This document shows positions 25,082-35,861 of a DNA stretch of 64,000 nucleotides, piece by piece. Every line of letters starts with the position of its first letter. Positions within the stretch are counted from its first letter, which is position 1. The stretch lies in contig DJUX01000004.1 in the NCBI GenBank assembly GCA_002440665.1, forward strand, positions 127,072 to 191,071, in the 5' to 3' direction. The notes under the pieces are model-generated. The model did no database searches. It had not been told where the DNA came from and saw only the letters and a program-made list of their open reading frames with translations. Both the position numbers and the translations under genes were made by a program. The DNA is from Dechloromonas sp. UBA6271. GTDB lineage: Bacteria; Pseudomonadota; Gammaproteobacteria; Burkholderiales; Rhodocyclaceae.

Positions 25082-28000
25082 TGTAGCCGGCAATCAGCCC
25101 CAGCAGTTCGTCCTCGTTGTAAGGCTTGCCGAGGTAATGGCTGGCACCGATTTCAAATGCATGGTTGCGATGCTTGTCGGCCATACGCGAGGTGATCATG
25201 ATCACCGGCAAGCCCGCGAGCCGCTTGTCGGCGCGGATGTTGCGCACCAGATCGAAGCCGTCCATGCGCGGCATTTCGATATCGGAAAGCACGACATCGG
25301 GGACCACTTCGAGCAACTGCTCCAGCGCATCGACGCCATCCTTGGCCAGGATGACCTGATAACCTTCGCGCGTCAGCAGGCGGCTGGTGATCTTGCGCAC
25401 GGTCAGCGAATCGTCGACCACCATCACCGTAGGCAACGCAGCGACGGCTGTCGTAACCGGTGCTACCACGCTCGGGATCGCATTCTGGACACTGACCAGC
25501 GGAGCCCGGCTGGCGAGCGCCACGGGATTGAGGATCAGTACGACCTGGCCATCGCCGAGCACTGTGGCGCCGGCAATACCGACCACCCGCGACAGTTGGG
25601 CGCCGATATTCTTGACGACGACTTCCTGATTGCCCCGAAGTTCGTCGACCTGAACCGCGACACGTTGCGAACCGGAACGCAGCAAGAGAATCCAGTAACG
25701 GCGCTGCGCTTCGGGAACGGCCCCGGCATCGCCGAGAAGATGCGGCAGGAAATGGAAGGGATAGCGGTTGCCCATCCATTCCACCTCGCCGCGCTGGCGC
25801 AGTTCGGAAAGCGGCGCTTCCTTGAGCTCCAGAACCTGCTCGATCATTGTCGACGGCACGGCATACATTTGCGTACCGACACGCAGCAGCAGGGTCTGGG
25901 TAACAGCCAGGGTCAGCGGCAGGTAGAGGCGGAAAGTCGTCCCCCGGCCAAGCTGCGACAGGATTTCGATGCGCCCGCCGAGTTCGCTGACTTCGGTCTT
26001 GACAACGTCCATGCCGACGCCGCGACCGGCCAACTGACTGACTTCACCGGCGGTCGAGAAACCCGGACGGAAGATCAGGTCATAGAGCAGCGCTTCGTCC
26101 GCCTGCTCGCCCGGCATCAGCAGGCCGAGTGCCTCGGCGCGGGCGCGAATGCGCTCGCCGTCGAGCCCGCGACCGTCGTCTGCCATCGAAAGGATGATTT
26201 CATTGCCTTCCTGGGCCAGCGAAACGGTGATTTCGCCGATTTCCGACTTGCCGGTGACCTGCCGCTCGTCGCGCGTTTCGATGCCGTGGGCCACGGCATT
26301 GCGCAGCATGTGTTCGAGCGGCGCCATCATCTTGTCGAGCACCGAACGGTCCAATTCGACCTGGCCGCCGACGATGTCGAAGTTGGCCCGCTTGCCGAGT
26401 TCTTTCGCCGTCTGGCGGACGATGCGGAACAGACGCTCGGCCTGGCTGGCGAACGGCATCATGCGCACGCCCATCAGTTCCTGCTGCAGGCCGCGGTTGA
26501 GGCGGGCCTGGGCGATGATCGCCGCGTTAGCGTCATCCAGGTTCTTGAGCAGGCTCTGTTGCACGGTCGCGACGTCGTTGACCGACTCGGCCATGAAGCG
26601 CGTCAGTTCCTGGAAGCGGGTGAAACGGTCAAGTTCGAGCGGGTCGAAATCGGCCTGGCCGTCGTGCGCCTGCGCAACACGGGCCTGGATCTGGCCTTCG
26701 GCCTGAATTTCGATTTCGCGCAACTGGCGGCGCAGACGAATCACGTTCTCGGTCAGATCGAGCAGCGAGCCCTTGAGGCTGCGCATTTCACCTTCGATCC
26801 GCGCCCGGGCGATGGATAGTTCGCCCGCCTCGTTGACCAGGCGGTCAATCAGGTCGGCGCGGACGCGCAGGGTAGCGCGATGGGCGCCCGTCTCGGCATC
26901 GTGGTCACGTTCGACCTCCAGCGGCACGGCAACCGTCGAAGCCGTCGCCACCGCGGCTTCGCCCGCCGCCGCCACGATCGGCTCGGGAATCCCGGCTTCG
27001 CCACGACGCAGGCGCTCGGTGGCCTGGGCCAGCGTATCGCAACCACTTTCGATTTCATCGATGAAAGCTGGCGTCGCACTGCCGGCACGCAGGATATCCT
27101 CGACACGAGACTCCAGCAGGTGGGTGAACTCGCCGAGGTTCATCGCACCGGCCATCCGGGCGTTGCCCTTGAACGTATGAAGCAGGCGCGCGATGGCGTG
27201 CGGCTGGGAATCGCTGTCCAGGTCGCCCCGCCAGAGGCGCAGCTGTACGGTCAGTTCGCGCAGCTGATCCTGGGCTTCTTCGAGGAAGATCGGCAGCAAC
27301 TGCTCGTCGAGCTCGTCCTGCAACCGCGACACGACAGGCAGAGGGGCCGCGGCAGCAGCCTCGACCGTCGGCACGACAGGCTCAGGCACCACCGATACCT
27401 CGTCGACGAACGGGGTCTCTGACCAGGATGGGACAATTTCGGGTTCTGGCGCAACGAGGAATATTTCCTCGAGGGCGGAAATCAGCTGGATCTGCTCCTC
27501 CGGCGCTTCCTGTCTGGCCAGCCCGGCAAACATGGCTTCCAGAGTAATGATGGCTTGGCGGACTGTTTCCAGTCCTTCAATACTGTCTGGCCGACCGGAG
27601 TTGTCACGGCGCATAAGCGCGTGCTCGAGCGCAAGCGCGAGGCGGTTCAGCGGCATCAAGCCGACGGTCGCGGCGATACCGCCCAGCGTATGGGCGGCAC
27701 GCGTCATTTCGAAGGAGGTCGATAGCTGAGGACTGGCCTCGAGGTCCGCATAGGCATCAATCAGCGTCTGCAGATGACCGCGCGCTTCGTCGCTGAAGAT
27801 GTCGTAGAGAGTCGGAGCCGCGGGAATTGCCGGAATCTCGGCAATTTCTGGGGTCGACCGCAACCATTCGTCTTGCGGCGCCGGCTGGTCGGTAAATACC
27901 TGTACAGTATCGTCCCAGGGCATCTGCACGGCTGGCGGCTCGACTGTCTCCGGCGGCAGGCTTTCTGCCGGCGCCGGCGGCTCTGCAGACCAATCGAACA

Positions 28001-30563
28001 GAACTTCTTCCGCGCTTGGCGGCACGTACTCCGGCGGCGCCTCCGCCGGCATGGCGGGCGCTGGCGTTTCCCAGCCGGTATCGAGCGGCAGATCGAGAAC
28101 GACTGACGGCGCCTCGTCGGCCACCGCGGCCGGCAGTTCCACCTGCTGCACCGGCGTAGCATCGAGGGACTGGACGACTGCCGAGGCCTCCTGGCTACGC
28201 AACAGTTCGCACATGGCGACCAGCGTCGTCGGATCCGGGATCGCGCCGCCGCCCTGCTCGAGAGCGTTGACCCAGCGCGAGAACAGGGCGTGGGCTTCGG
28301 CAATCAGCACCAGCAGGTCGGAGGAGACTGCCATGTCCTGGCGCAACCACATGTTCAGGGTCTGCTCCAGGGCCCAGGCAGTTTCGCCCATGTCGTTGAG
28401 GCCGACCATGCGGCCACTGCCCTTGAGCGTGTGGGCCGAGCGACGAATCGTCGTCAGGGCCTCGACATTGCTGCGATCGCCGGCGAGCACGGCGGACTGC
28501 TCACCGATGCTGGCCAGGACCTCGTGCGCCTCTTCGAGGAAGATCCCCAGCAATTCGGCATCGATTGCCTCGTGGCTCGATTGCGCCAGTTCCAGCGTCT
28601 GCGGCGAAGGCGCCAACGCTTCCGGCTGCTGCCACGAAGCAGGTGCGGCGATCTCGGGCTGCCATGCCTCGTTGCCGGTTTCGAAAGTCAGGATGGTGTC
28701 CGCCATGTCGCCGAGCGGCGGGCTGTAAACGGGCTCTTCGCGGAAAACGAATTCTTGTGGCGTCTCCCTGAATTCCTCGAAGAACACCTGCGTTTCCTGC
28801 CCAGGCTGTTCGACCGGAATCTCAACACTTGGCGCCGCTAACGGTTCCGCCTCCGCCGCCTGCACCGCGCTTGCCGGTGCACCCTGCAGGCGGCGGACAA
28901 ACGCGTCATAGTCGGTTTCACCGTTCTGCAGGGCATCGACGAAGAAGCCGAGCAGCGACAACTGTTGTGCCACTGCTTCGAAATCATCGGCAACCGGTGC
29001 GTAGCCCGGCTGCGCAAATTGCTGGATGCGGGCGCCACAACCCTGCAACAGGGAAACGGCACCAAAGTGGCCGAGCATGGTCAGGGCGCCGGCGATCTGC
29101 TTGACCGGCCCATCCAGCGCCGCCAAGTCATGACCCTTTTCAGGATTGCGGAAGAAACCGTCAAGCGACTGCTCGACCTGCGCCAGATTGTTCTGGATTT
29201 CCCGTGCAACCTGACCGACCAGCAGTTTTTCCTGGGCGCGCCGGGTCATTTCGTCGAGCAGCGGCAGTTCTTCATTGCCGCCAGCCGGCTTGCCGGCGAT
29301 ACAGGCGTACAGACGGGCGACCATAAGGTCGACCTGCTGCGCAAAATCCATCCCGAGGCGACGGAAATTCTCCTGGGCATTCTGCAGCAGCAGAATGGCG
29401 GTCGCGACTTCCATCGCCACCGCATCGTTGTGGCGCCGTGGATCCTCGGCAAGCCAGGCGGCCAGCGCGGCGAAACTCTGCCCCAGTCGCTTGAGATCGG
29501 TATGTCCGATTTCATTGGTCAGCGCCGCGCAGCTTTGCGCGTGCTGATCGAAAGCCGGCAGGGCCGAGGCGCTGCCGGTGCAGAACTTGTTCCACAGCTC
29601 TTCGGTACCCGCAAGCGTATCGCGCAGGCGGCGCAGCGCAATCTCCTGCGGCACGTTGGCTTCGCGCTCGGCGACACTGGCCGGCATCAGGGCTGGCAGG
29701 CCGAACACCGATTGCACTTCGGCAACCAGCATGCTGGAATTGGCCGGCGCCTTGGCCACGGCGTAGAGAACGTCGCGCATCATGCGTTCAGCGATGGTGT
29801 GCGATCCTTCCAGCAGGCGACGAATCTGCGTGTCGATGCGGGCCAGCAACTGTCGGGATTCGGTATCTGCCTCGCCTTGTCGATCGAACAGCGATTCGAT
29901 GAAAGCCAGCGCCGCCCACCAGAACGAACGCGTTGCCGGGGCTTCCTGAGTCGCTTCGATATTGTCCAACGCCGCCCGCATGTTTTCGAGGGCGACGTGC
30001 GGCTCGGTCGTATGCTGCATCCAGGCCAGCAAGCCCCTCTGGAAACGTGCCCGCTCCGATTTGAGCAGGGTATGCAACTGTTCAGCCGAGAGCGGGGCAA
30101 CCGGCACGGCCCGCTTCGTCGGGCGCAGCGAAAGGTCGGGATAGAACAGGTCGGTCGGACTGCACGCTCCCTGCCCACGCGCCGCCGCCAGTGCCTGATA
30201 GGCAGGCAGCAGACGCAACGGCTGGTTCGGCTCGCCGGCAACCAGATCGTCCAGATACTTGCCGAGAGCCGCCATGGCTTGTGTCAGCGTCGCCACAATC
30301 TCGGCTGTCAGTTGCAGGCGCCGCTCCTCCAGCGCGCTGAGCAGCGCCTCGAGGGATTCGGTCACCTGCGTCACGCCGTCGAGTCCGACGATGGACAAGG
30401 CACCATGGACCTGATGGACATGGGTGCGGCAGAACCTGAGTTGCGCCGCCTCGCCACTCAACTCATGCTGGCCGAGAGCTTCCGTGGCACGCGCGAGCGC
30501 CAGGTCGATCTCCCCCTTGACCCAGGTCAGCGGACCCAGGTCGAATTCGGTTGCCGCGTTCAT
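25059..30563 (-). CDS. pilL: ChpA/PilL giant CheA-type hybrid kinase of the Pil-Chp system
   Basis: The protein has 1834 residues. Four Hpt-like segments are visible: VHQVHGALSIVG (about 49, Lys missing), HTLKGSGRM (about 712, canonical), HTLGGIAATVG (about 957, Lys replaced by Gly) and HTFKGNARMAG (about 1131, canonical). Then come the dimerisation helices, a CheA ATPase (HMLRNAVAHGIETRDER, about 1421), a CheW domain (about 1555-1690) and a receiver with VMVVDDSLTV and LSDIEMPRMDG near the C-terminus. It phosphorylates PilG and PilH to control twitching. The ATG at 30563 is 19 bases after pilJ; low-complexity acidic linkers join the Hpt domains. Confidence 0.93.
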   Translation of the reverse strand: MNAATEFDLGPLTWVKGEIDLALARATEALGQHELSGEAAQLRFCRTHVHQVHGALSIVGLDGVTQVTESLEALLSALEERRLQLTAEIVATLTQAMAALGKYLDDLVAGEPNQPLRLLPAYQALAAARGQGACSPTDLFYPDLSLRPTKRAVPVAPLSAEQLHTLLKSERARFQRGLLAWMQHTTEPHVALENMRAALDNIEATQEAPATRSFWWAALAFIESLFDRQGEADTESRQLLARIDTQIRRLLEGSHTIAERMMRDVLYAVAKAPANSSMLVAEVQSVFGLPALMPASVAEREANVPQEIALRRLRDTLAGTEELWNKFCTGSASALPAFDQHAQSCAALTNEIGHTDLKRLGQSFAALAAWLAEDPRRHNDAVAMEVATAILLLQNAQENFRRLGMDFAQQVDLMVARLYACIAGKPAGGNEELPLLDEMTRRAQEKLLVGQVAREIQNNLAQVEQSLDGFFRNPEKGHDLAALDGPVKQIAGALTMLGHFGAVSLLQGCGARIQQFAQPGYAPVADDFEAVAQQLSLLGFFVDALQNGETDYDAFVRRLQGAPASAVQAAEAEPLAAPSVEIPVEQPGQETQVFFEEFRETPQEFVFREEPVYSPPLGDMADTILTFETGNEAWQPEIAAPASWQQPEALAPSPQTLELAQSSHEAIDAELLGIFLEEAHEVLASIGEQSAVLAGDRSNVEALTTIRRSAHTLKGSGRMVGLNDMGETAWALEQTLNMWLRQDMAVSSDLLVLIAEAHALFSRWVNALEQGGGAIPDPTTLVAMCELLRSQEASAVVQSLDATPVQQVELPAAVADEAPSVVLDLPLDTGWETPAPAMPAEAPPEYVPPSAEEVLFDWSAEPPAPAESLPPETVEPPAVQMPWDDTVQVFTDQPAPQDEWLRSTPEIAEIPAIPAAPTLYDIFSDEARGHLQTLIDAYADLEASPQLSTSFEMTRAAHTLGGIAATVGLMPLNRLALALEHALMRRDNSGRPDSIEGLETVRQAIITLEAMFAGLARQEAPEEQIQLISALEEIFLVAPEPEIVPSWSETPFVDEVSVVPEPVVPTVEAAAAAPLPVVSRLQDELDEQLLPIFLEEAQDQLRELTVQLRLWRGDLDSDSQPHAIARLLHTFKGNARMAGAMNLGEFTHLLESRVEDILRAGSATPAFIDEIESGCDTLAQATERLRRGEAGIPEPIVAAAGEAAVATASTVAVPLEVERDHDAETGAHRATLRVRADLIDRLVNEAGELSIARARIEGEMRSLKGSLLDLTENVIRLRRQLREIEIQAEGQIQARVAQAHDGQADFDPLELDRFTRFQELTRFMAESVNDVATVQQSLLKNLDDANAAIIAQARLNRGLQQELMGVRMMPFASQAERLFRIVRQTAKELGKRANFDIVGGQVELDRSVLDKMMAPLEHMLRNAVAHGIETRDERQVTGKSEIGEITVSLAQEGNEIILSMADDGRGLDGERIRARAEALGLLMPGEQADEALLYDLIFRPGFSTAGEVSQLAGRGVGMDVVKTEVSELGGRIEILSQLGRGTTFRLYLPLTLAVTQTLLLRVGTQMYAVPSTMIEQVLELKEAPLSELRQRGEVEWMGNRYPFHFLPHLLGDAGAVPEAQRRYWILLLRSGSQRVAVQVDELRGNQEVVVKNIGAQLSRVVGIAGATVLGDGQVVLILNPVALASRAPLVSVQNAIPSVVAPVTTAVAALPTVMVVDDSLTVRKITSRLLTREGYQVILAKDGVDALEQLLEVVPDVVLSDIEMPRMDGFDLVRNIRADKRLAGLPVIMITSRMADKHRNHAFEIGASHYLGKPYNEDELLGLIAGYIKAKQAF

Positions 30564-30582
30564 AGTCTCTCGCGAATCCCGC

Positions 30583-32715
30583 TCAATCCACCTTGAAGCC
30601 GGCAACCGAACCCTTGAGTTCGGATGCCAGGGCATTCAGTTCGTCAACCGCTGCCGCGGTACGCTGGGTACCGGCCGTGGTCTGTTCCGTCACACTCAGA
30701 ATGTCCTGCATCAGCTTCGCCACCTCGGTCGCCGAATCCGCCTGGCTCTGCGTCGATGTCGAGATGTTTTCGATGAGGTCGGAAAGATTGCGCGACACAT
30801 GACCAATCTCGGCCAGCGCCTGACCTGCCGCGTCGGAGAGCTTGGCTCCCTCGACCACACCCTGCGTCGACTGTTCCATGGCCGATACCGCATCCTGCGT
30901 ATCGGTCTGAATGGTCTTCACGATCGCCGCAATCTGCTTCGTCGCCTCTGCGGAACGTTCCGCCAGGCGCTGCACTTCCTCGGCAACCACGGTGAAGCCG
31001 CGACCCGCGTCGCCCGCCGATGCCGCCTGGATGGCAGCGTTGAGCGCCAGCACGTTGGTCTGCTCGGTAATGTCCGAGATCAGCTCAACGATTTCACCGA
31101 TCTCCTGGGAGCTTTCGCCGAGGCGCTTGATCCGCTTCGAGGTTTCCTGGATCTGGTTGCGGATTTCGTCCATGCCCTTGATTGAGTCTTCCACCGCCTG
31201 CGTACCCTTTTCGGCGGCGGCCAGCGACTGGCGGGCCACCTGGGCTGACTGGGTCGCACTGCCCGACACCTCGCTCATCGAACGCGCCATTTCGAGCGCC
31301 GACTGGCCGGCATCCTGAATCTCGCGGGATTGCCGTTCGGCAGCAGAGAGCAGTTCCGCCGAAGTTTGGCGGGCAATTTCCGTGGCCGCCGTCACCCGAT
31401 TCGCAGCGTCGTTGATGCGGCCGACCAGCAGACGCAGTTCTTCAATCGTATAGTTGATCGAGTCGGCAATGGCGCCAGTGATGTTCTCGCTCACTGTCGC
31501 GCTGGTTGTCAGGTCGCCGTCGGCGAGGTCGCCCAGTTCGTTCATCAGTTGCAGAATCGCATCCTGATTTTCCCGGTTGGTCTGCTCGGATGACTGGCGC
31601 TGCAGTTCCGCGTCTTCCGCACGGCGCCGCGTATCGTCGAGGTAGATCTTGGCCAGCAAGGCCAGCGCAGCAACCGCCAGCACGACCAGGCCAAGCAGCA
31701 GCAACATGAAACGGCCACCTTCCGAAAGCTGCTGCTGGAAGCCCCCGGCCAGGTCATCCGTGGCTTTCAGCAAGTCCTCGCTGCCGCGGAAGATGCGGGC
31801 GCCAGCCTGCTTGGAAAGCACCAGTGGCTGCATGTTGCCAAGAATACTGCCCACGGCAGCCTGGTAAGACTTGAAGGCCTTGTCGAGATCGCCCAGCTTC
31901 TCGCGCGTATCCGCATCGTTGCTGCCCTTGCTCAAAGCCTGCAGGATGTCGCGGAAAGCGTTGGTATCCTTACCCAGCAGGAAGGCCACTTCGGGGTTGA
32001 TTTCGTCACCGACCAGCAGCGCCGAGGCATTCTTGGCGATACGTTGCGTCAACATCACCAGCTGGTTGGCCGCGGCAATTTCCCTGGCCCCGCCGCCCGA
32101 TTGCAGCTTGAGGGCGGCGACCTGCTCGGCCAGCTCCAGCATGACCGGGTTTTCGTTGTCGATGGTGGCCACGCTCTTGCCCAGCGCCACCAGGTTGGCC
32201 TCCTGCTCGATCACGGCCATGGCGTCGCGGTCCGTATCGGCCCAGAGCTTGGTCAGCGCTTCAAGTTGGGGGCGGACCGCATCCGGTGAGGCCGGGACAT
32301 TGATGCCGCCGACCTCGCCGCCGGAGGTCAGTCGCTCCAGCAGCTGACTGAACGTTTCGCGCGAATCCTTCAGCTGCTTGAAGGCCGCCGGATTACCCTG
32401 CAGCGCCAGCGTCGAAGCCTTGGCCAGTCGCTGGGAGAGCATGCGCATTTCACCGGAAGCCGCAACGTAGGCGGTGCCATACGCCGATTCGCGACTGTTG
32501 AAGAACACCAGAGTAGCAATGGCGAGCAGGAGCACCACGAAGATGCCGCCCAAGGTCTTCATCTGCTGGATAACCGGCTGCTGGGCGAAGAACGCCGGCA
32601 ACAGGGATGACCCGGATTTCGCTGGCGCATCCGATGCTGGACCTTCCGCGACTGTCATCGGTGAATCCGTATTTTCCTTGCTGCCAAGCCCAAGGTTCTT
32701 CAAGCTGAACGCCAT
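30583..32715 (-). CDS. pilJ: Twitching motility chemoreceptor PilJ
   Basis: The protein has 710 residues. A long cytoplasmic N-tail leads to transmembrane helices at about 55-75 and 340-362. The periplasmic part has two PilJ-type four-helix units, each with the conserved [18 protein letters not shown] and [12 protein letters not shown] stretches. A HAMP and a coiled-coil methyl-accepting domain follow, with the hairpin tip [19 protein letters not shown]. It senses pilus or surface cues and activates PilL through PilI. The GGAGGATAAAC ribosome site precedes the ATG. Confidence 0.95.
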   Translation of the reverse strand: MAFSLKNLGLGSKENTDSPMTVAEGPASDAPAKSGSSLLPAFFAQQPVIQQMKTLGGIFVVLLLAIATLVFFNSRESAYGTAYVAASGEMRMLSQRLAKASTLALQGNPAAFKQLKDSRETFSQLLERLTSGGEVGGINVPASPDAVRPQLEALTKLWADTDRDAMAVIEQEANLVALGKSVATIDNENPVMLELAEQVAALKLQSGGGAREIAAANQLVMLTQRIAKNASALLVGDEINPEVAFLLGKDTNAFRDILQALSKGSNDADTREKLGDLDKAFKSYQAAVGSILGNMQPLVLSKQAGARIFRGSEDLLKATDDLAGGFQQQLSEGGRFMLLLLGLVVLAVAALALLAKIYLDDTRRRAEDAELQRQSSEQTNRENQDAILQLMNELGDLADGDLTTSATVSENITGAIADSINYTIEELRLLVGRINDAANRVTAATEIARQTSAELLSAAERQSREIQDAGQSALEMARSMSEVSGSATQSAQVARQSLAAAEKGTQAVEDSIKGMDEIRNQIQETSKRIKRLGESSQEIGEIVELISDITEQTNVLALNAAIQAASAGDAGRGFTVVAEEVQRLAERSAEATKQIAAIVKTIQTDTQDAVSAMEQSTQGVVEGAKLSDAAGQALAEIGHVSRNLSDLIENISTSTQSQADSATEVAKLMQDILSVTEQTTAGTQRTAAAVDELNALASELKGSVAGFKVD

Positions 32716-32744
32716 GTTTATCCTCCGCTAGTGATCTGAAAGAA

Positions 32745-33257
32745 TCAGACCCCAATATTCATGAAATCGTTATCGGCGAGCAGATCGCGCACCGAGAGTT
32801 TGCGCCAGATGGCGCCCTGACTGTCCGTGTAGCGCACCGATCCCCATACCGGTGCGGCCAGATCTGTCGGCTCAGCGGTAAAATCTTCCGGGTTCTTCAG
32901 ACCCAGCATGCGGGTGACCAGCAAGGCGGCGTTGGCGCCGAACTTGCTGCCAACCAGCAGCAAACGGGTATTGTTGTTGCGGGGCGTCGGCGCCCCCCCG
33001 CAGAACACCGAGAAATCGGCTACGGCATGCAGGCTGCCACGGATATTGGCGATCCCGGCGAACCACGGCCGGGTCAGCGGAACCGCAGTCAGCTTCAGCA
33101 CCTGGACAATCTCGCCACTGTCCGACAGATCGATCAGCCAGTTCTCCTCGCCCGCCCGTACGCCCAGCCACGACGAGGCGCTACGCCCCTGTGCGGCGGT
33201 CGTGAGGCGACCGGCGAGGTACTCCTGAAAATCCCGAAGACTGGTTTTCTTAGCCAT
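32745..33257 (-). CDS. pilI: CheW-like coupling protein PilI
   Basis: The protein has 170 residues with a CheW fold: the SSWLGVRAGEENWLIDL start, the GIANIRGSLHAVADFSVF motif and a final KLSVRDLLADNDFMNIGV. It links PilJ to PilL. It is five bases after pilH and 29 bases before pilJ, in the conserved pilGHIJ-chpA order. Confidence 0.93.
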   Translation of the reverse strand: MAKKTSLRDFQEYLAGRLTTAAQGRSASSWLGVRAGEENWLIDLSDSGEIVQVLKLTAVPLTRPWFAGIANIRGSLHAVADFSVFCGGAPTPRNNNTRLLLVGSKFGANAALLVTRMLGLKNPEDFTAEPTDLAAPVWGSVRYTDSQGAIWRKLSVRDLLADNDFMNIGV

Positions 33258-33262
33258 TCAGG

Positions 33263-33628
33263 TCAGGGCAACGCCGCAATTTTCTTCAACAACTCGTCCG
33301 GATTGACCGGTTTGACAATGTAATCTGCGGCGCCTTGACGCAAACCCCAGATCTTGTCCGTCTCCTGCCCTTTCGAGGTACAGACGATGACCGGAATATT
33401 CTTGGTTTCCTCATCGCGGGTCAGGGTGCGGGTCGCCTGATAGCCATTGAGCCCGGGCATCACGACATCCATCAGGATCAGATCGGGCTTGGTTGCCTTT
33501 GCCTTGGCGATCCCCTCTTCCCCACTTTCGGCGGTTGTTACCTGGTAACCGGCCTTGGTCAGCAAGTCGACCGAAAAAAACCGCTCGGTGGGAGAGTCGT
33601 CGACGACGAGGATATTCTTGACGGGCAT
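33263..33628 (-). CDS. pilH: Response regulator PilH
   Basis: The protein has 121 residues, a single receiver domain. The acidic pair is in ILVVDDSPTERFF, the phospho-Asp in LILMDVVMPGLNG (about 52), with VCTSKG (Thr) and the Lys in YIVKPVNPDEL. In Pseudomonas PilH acts as a counterweight to PilG. It lies 20 bases after pilG. Confidence 0.95.
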   Translation of the reverse strand: MPVKNILVVDDSPTERFFSVDLLTKAGYQVTTAESGEEGIAKAKATKPDLILMDVVMPGLNGYQATRTLTRDEETKNIPVIVCTSKGQETDKIWGLRQGAADYIVKPVNPDELLKKIAALP

Positions 33629-33648
33629 TATTGCTCCATGAACCTTTA

Positions 33649-34053
33649 TTAAATTTGGGAAGCAGCCGGCGCTGCAAACATTGCGACCGTCTGCAACAGA
33701 CTGTCCTTGGTGAAGGGCTTGGTCAGGTATTGGTCGGAGCCGACCATGCGACCCCGGGCGCGATCGAACAGGCCATCCTTAGAGGACAGCATGATTACCG
33801 GCGTTGCCTTGAATCGGGCATTCTTCTTGATGAGGGAGCAGGTTTGATAGCCGTCAAGGCGCGGCATCATGATGTCGCAGAAAATGACCTTCGGCTGATG
33901 ATCGGCGATTTTCGCCAGCGCATCGAACCCATCTTCCGCGAGCACGACCTGACATCCGGCCTGCGTGAGAAAAATCTCCGCACTTCGCCGGATCGTATTG
34001 CTGTCGTCAATGACCATTACCTTGACGTCGCGCAGCCTGCTTAAGTCAGCCAA
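33649..34053 (-). CDS. pilG: Response regulator PilG
   Basis: The protein has 134 residues, a lone receiver domain with VMVIDDSNTIRRSAEIFL, the phospho-Asp in VIFCDIMMPRLDGYQT (about 60), MLSSKDG and the Lys in YLTKPFTKD. PilG promotes pilus extension and cAMP or ATPase control in pseudomonads. It is the first Pil-Chp gene and starts 60 bases after the rubredoxin gene. Confidence 0.95.
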   Translation of the reverse strand: MADLSRLRDVKVMVIDDSNTIRRSAEIFLTQAGCQVVLAEDGFDALAKIADHQPKVIFCDIMMPRLDGYQTCSLIKKNARFKATPVIMLSSKDGLFDRARGRMVGSDQYLTKPFTKDSLLQTVAMFAAPAASQI

Positions 34054-34113
34054 TTAAGTCCCCTTACCCCTCGTCAGGAGGCTATTCTAGCGGCGTATCA
34101 TACTACGCTGCCG

Positions 34114-34296
34114 TCAAATTTCCACCATCTCGAAATCAGTCTTGCGGGCGCCGCATTCGGGACAGACCCAATTCATCGACACATCGTCCCAGCGAGTTCC
34201 GGGCGGAATGCCCTCGTCGGGAATACCGCTTGCCTCGTCATAGATGAACCCGCAGATCAGACACATCCAAGTCTTGTAGTTTTTTTGGTCGCTCAT
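34114..34296 (-). CDS. Rubredoxin
   Basis: The protein has 60 residues. The two rubredoxin knuckles CLICGF and CPECGA hold the single iron, and the [11 protein letters not shown] stretch is typical. It carries one electron in the cytoplasm, for example to alkane hydroxylases or oxygen-reducing flavoproteins. It stands upstream of pilG on the same strand with 60 bases between them and could share a promoter with the Pil-Chp operon. It is divergent from thiD. Confidence 0.95.
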   Translation of the reverse strand: MSDQKNYKTWMCLICGFIYDEASGIPDEGIPPGTRWDDVSMNWVCPECGARKTDFEMVEI

Positions 34297-34381
34297 GTGG
34301 GTCGTTGTCGGCAGCCGGATTCGGATAAAATCCGGCCATCTTACTCAATCGCCGCCCGCTTCGCCACGTCTGCGGCAGCTC

Positions 34382-35239
34382 ATGAATACCATCGCCCCCA
34401 CGCCGCCGCTCGTCCTTGTCTTCGCCGCCAGCGACCCGACTTCAGGCGCCGGCATCCAGGCGGATTTGCTAACGCTGGCCAGCCTCGGCTGCCATCCGCT
34501 GTCGGCGCTGACGGCCATCACGGTTCAGGATACGGTCGGGGTCGAGAGTGTGCATCCGGTCGCCGCCGAGACACTGGAACGCCAGGCGCGGGCGCTGCTG
34601 GAAGACATGCAGGTCGCCGCCTTCAAGGTCGGCGTGCTGGGCAGTGTCGAAAACGTGCTGACGGTCGCCGAAATCGTCTCCGATTACCCCGACATTCCGC
34701 TAATCCTCGACCCCGTGCTCGCCTCCGGGCGCGGCGACGAATTCTCCGGCGAGGAACTCATCTCGGCGATGCGCGAAATGCTGCTGCCGCAAACCACGCT
34801 GCTCACGCCCAACGCGCCCGAAGCGCGGCGGCTGGCCGAAAGCGACGAGGACGAGAGCGAACCGTCGATCGACACCTGCGCCGAGCGCCTGATCGAAATG
34901 GGCGCGCAATACGTACTGATTACCGGCACGCACGAAAATACGCCGCAGGTCGTCAACACCCTGTACGGTGCCAACGGCGTTATCCGCCGCGACCGCTGGG
35001 AAAGGCTGCCCGGCAGTTACCACGGCTCCGGCTGCACGCTGGCCTCGGCCATCGCCGGCTGCGTGGCCGGCGGTGCCAGCATCGCGGATGCCGTGCGCGA
35101 CGCCCAGGACTACACCTGGCAGACGCTGGCCAACGGCTTCCGGCCCGGCATGGGTCAGTTCATCCCCGACCGCTTTTTCTGGGCACGTGGCGAGGACGAC
35201 GAATCCAGGGAACAAGACAAGGACGATGGCGAGAAATAA
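34382..35239 (+). CDS. thiD: Hydroxymethylpyrimidine/phosphomethylpyrimidine kinase
   Basis: The protein has 285 residues. The PfkB-like ThiD fold shows [16 protein letters not shown] at the start, [36 protein letters not shown] and the catalytic [16 protein letters not shown]. It makes HMP pyrophosphate for thiamine. The usual GGSDSSGGAGIQAD motif reads [13 protein letters not shown], as in many betaproteobacteria. It overlaps thiE by 14 bases. Confidence 0.94.
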   Translation: MNTIAPTPPLVLVFAASDPTSGAGIQADLLTLASLGCHPLSALTAITVQDTVGVESVHPVAAETLERQARALLEDMQVAAFKVGVLGSVENVLTVAEIVSDYPDIPLILDPVLASGRGDEFSGEELISAMREMLLPQTTLLTPNAPEARRLAESDEDESEPSIDTCAERLIEMGAQYVLITGTHENTPQVVNTLYGANGVIRRDRWERLPGSYHGSGCTLASAIAGCVAGGASIADAVRDAQDYTWQTLANGFRPGMGQFIPDRFFWARGEDDESREQDKDDGEK

Positions 35240-35861
35240 GCTGCGCGGCCTCTACGCCATCACGCCCGAAGCCGCCGACGGCGCCCGCCTGCTGGCCGAC
35301 GTCGAAACCGCGCTGGCCGGTGGCTGCCGCATCGTGCAATACCGCGACAAACACAGCGCGATGCCGGAACGCGCCGCACGCGCCCGCGCCCTGCGCGAAT
35401 TGACCCACCGTTTTGGCGCCACCCTGCTGATCAACGACGACCTCGCCCTGGCCTTTCTGGTCAAGGCCAACGGCGTGCACCTCGGCGCGGACGACGGCAA
35501 CCTGATCGCCGCACGCGCCATGCTCGGGCCGGAGCGCATCCTCGGCGCCTCGTGCTATGCCGATTTCGCGACCGCCCAGGCGGCCGCCGCCGCCGGCGTC
35601 GACTACATCGCCTTCGGCGCGGTCTATCCGTCGCCGACCAAGCCCAAGGCGCCGACCGCTGCGGTCGACCTGTTTTCCAAGGCAAAAACCACGTTGACCG
35701 CAGCCACCTGCGCCATCGGCGGCATTACGCTGGACAACGCACCGCCGCTGCTCACCGCCGGGGCCGACCTGCTCGCAGTCATCACCGACCTTTTCGGCGC
35801 GCCAGACATCGCGGCGCGCGCCGCCGCCTACCAACGATTATTCGAGGAAGCCACGCCATGA
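35226..35861 (+). CDS. thiE: Thiamine-phosphate synthase
   Basis: The protein has 211 residues, a TIM barrel with [18 protein letters not shown] (pyrophosphate-binding Arg and Lys), [19 protein letters not shown] and [12 protein letters not shown]. It joins HMP-PP with thiazole phosphate to form TMP. It is translationally coupled to thiD and overlaps hemL by four bases. Confidence 0.95.
   Translation: MARNKLRGLYAITPEAADGARLLADVETALAGGCRIVQYRDKHSAMPERAARARALRELTHRFGATLLINDDLALAFLVKANGVHLGADDGNLIAARAMLGPERILGASCYADFATAQAAAAAGVDYIAFGAVYPSPTKPKAPTAAVDLFSKAKTTLTAATCAIGGITLDNAPPLLTAGADLLAVITDLFGAPDIAARAAAYQRLFEEATP

Noticed and set aside
28965..30596. 543-codon plus-strand frame inside the giant CheA gene
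   Set aside because: It is a shadow of the CheA reading frame; the minus-strand frame has clear domains.
34297..34381. Possible thiamine riboswitch before thiD
   Set aside because: Only 85 bases are available and no thi-box sequence is present; the sole TPP riboswitch is at thiC.
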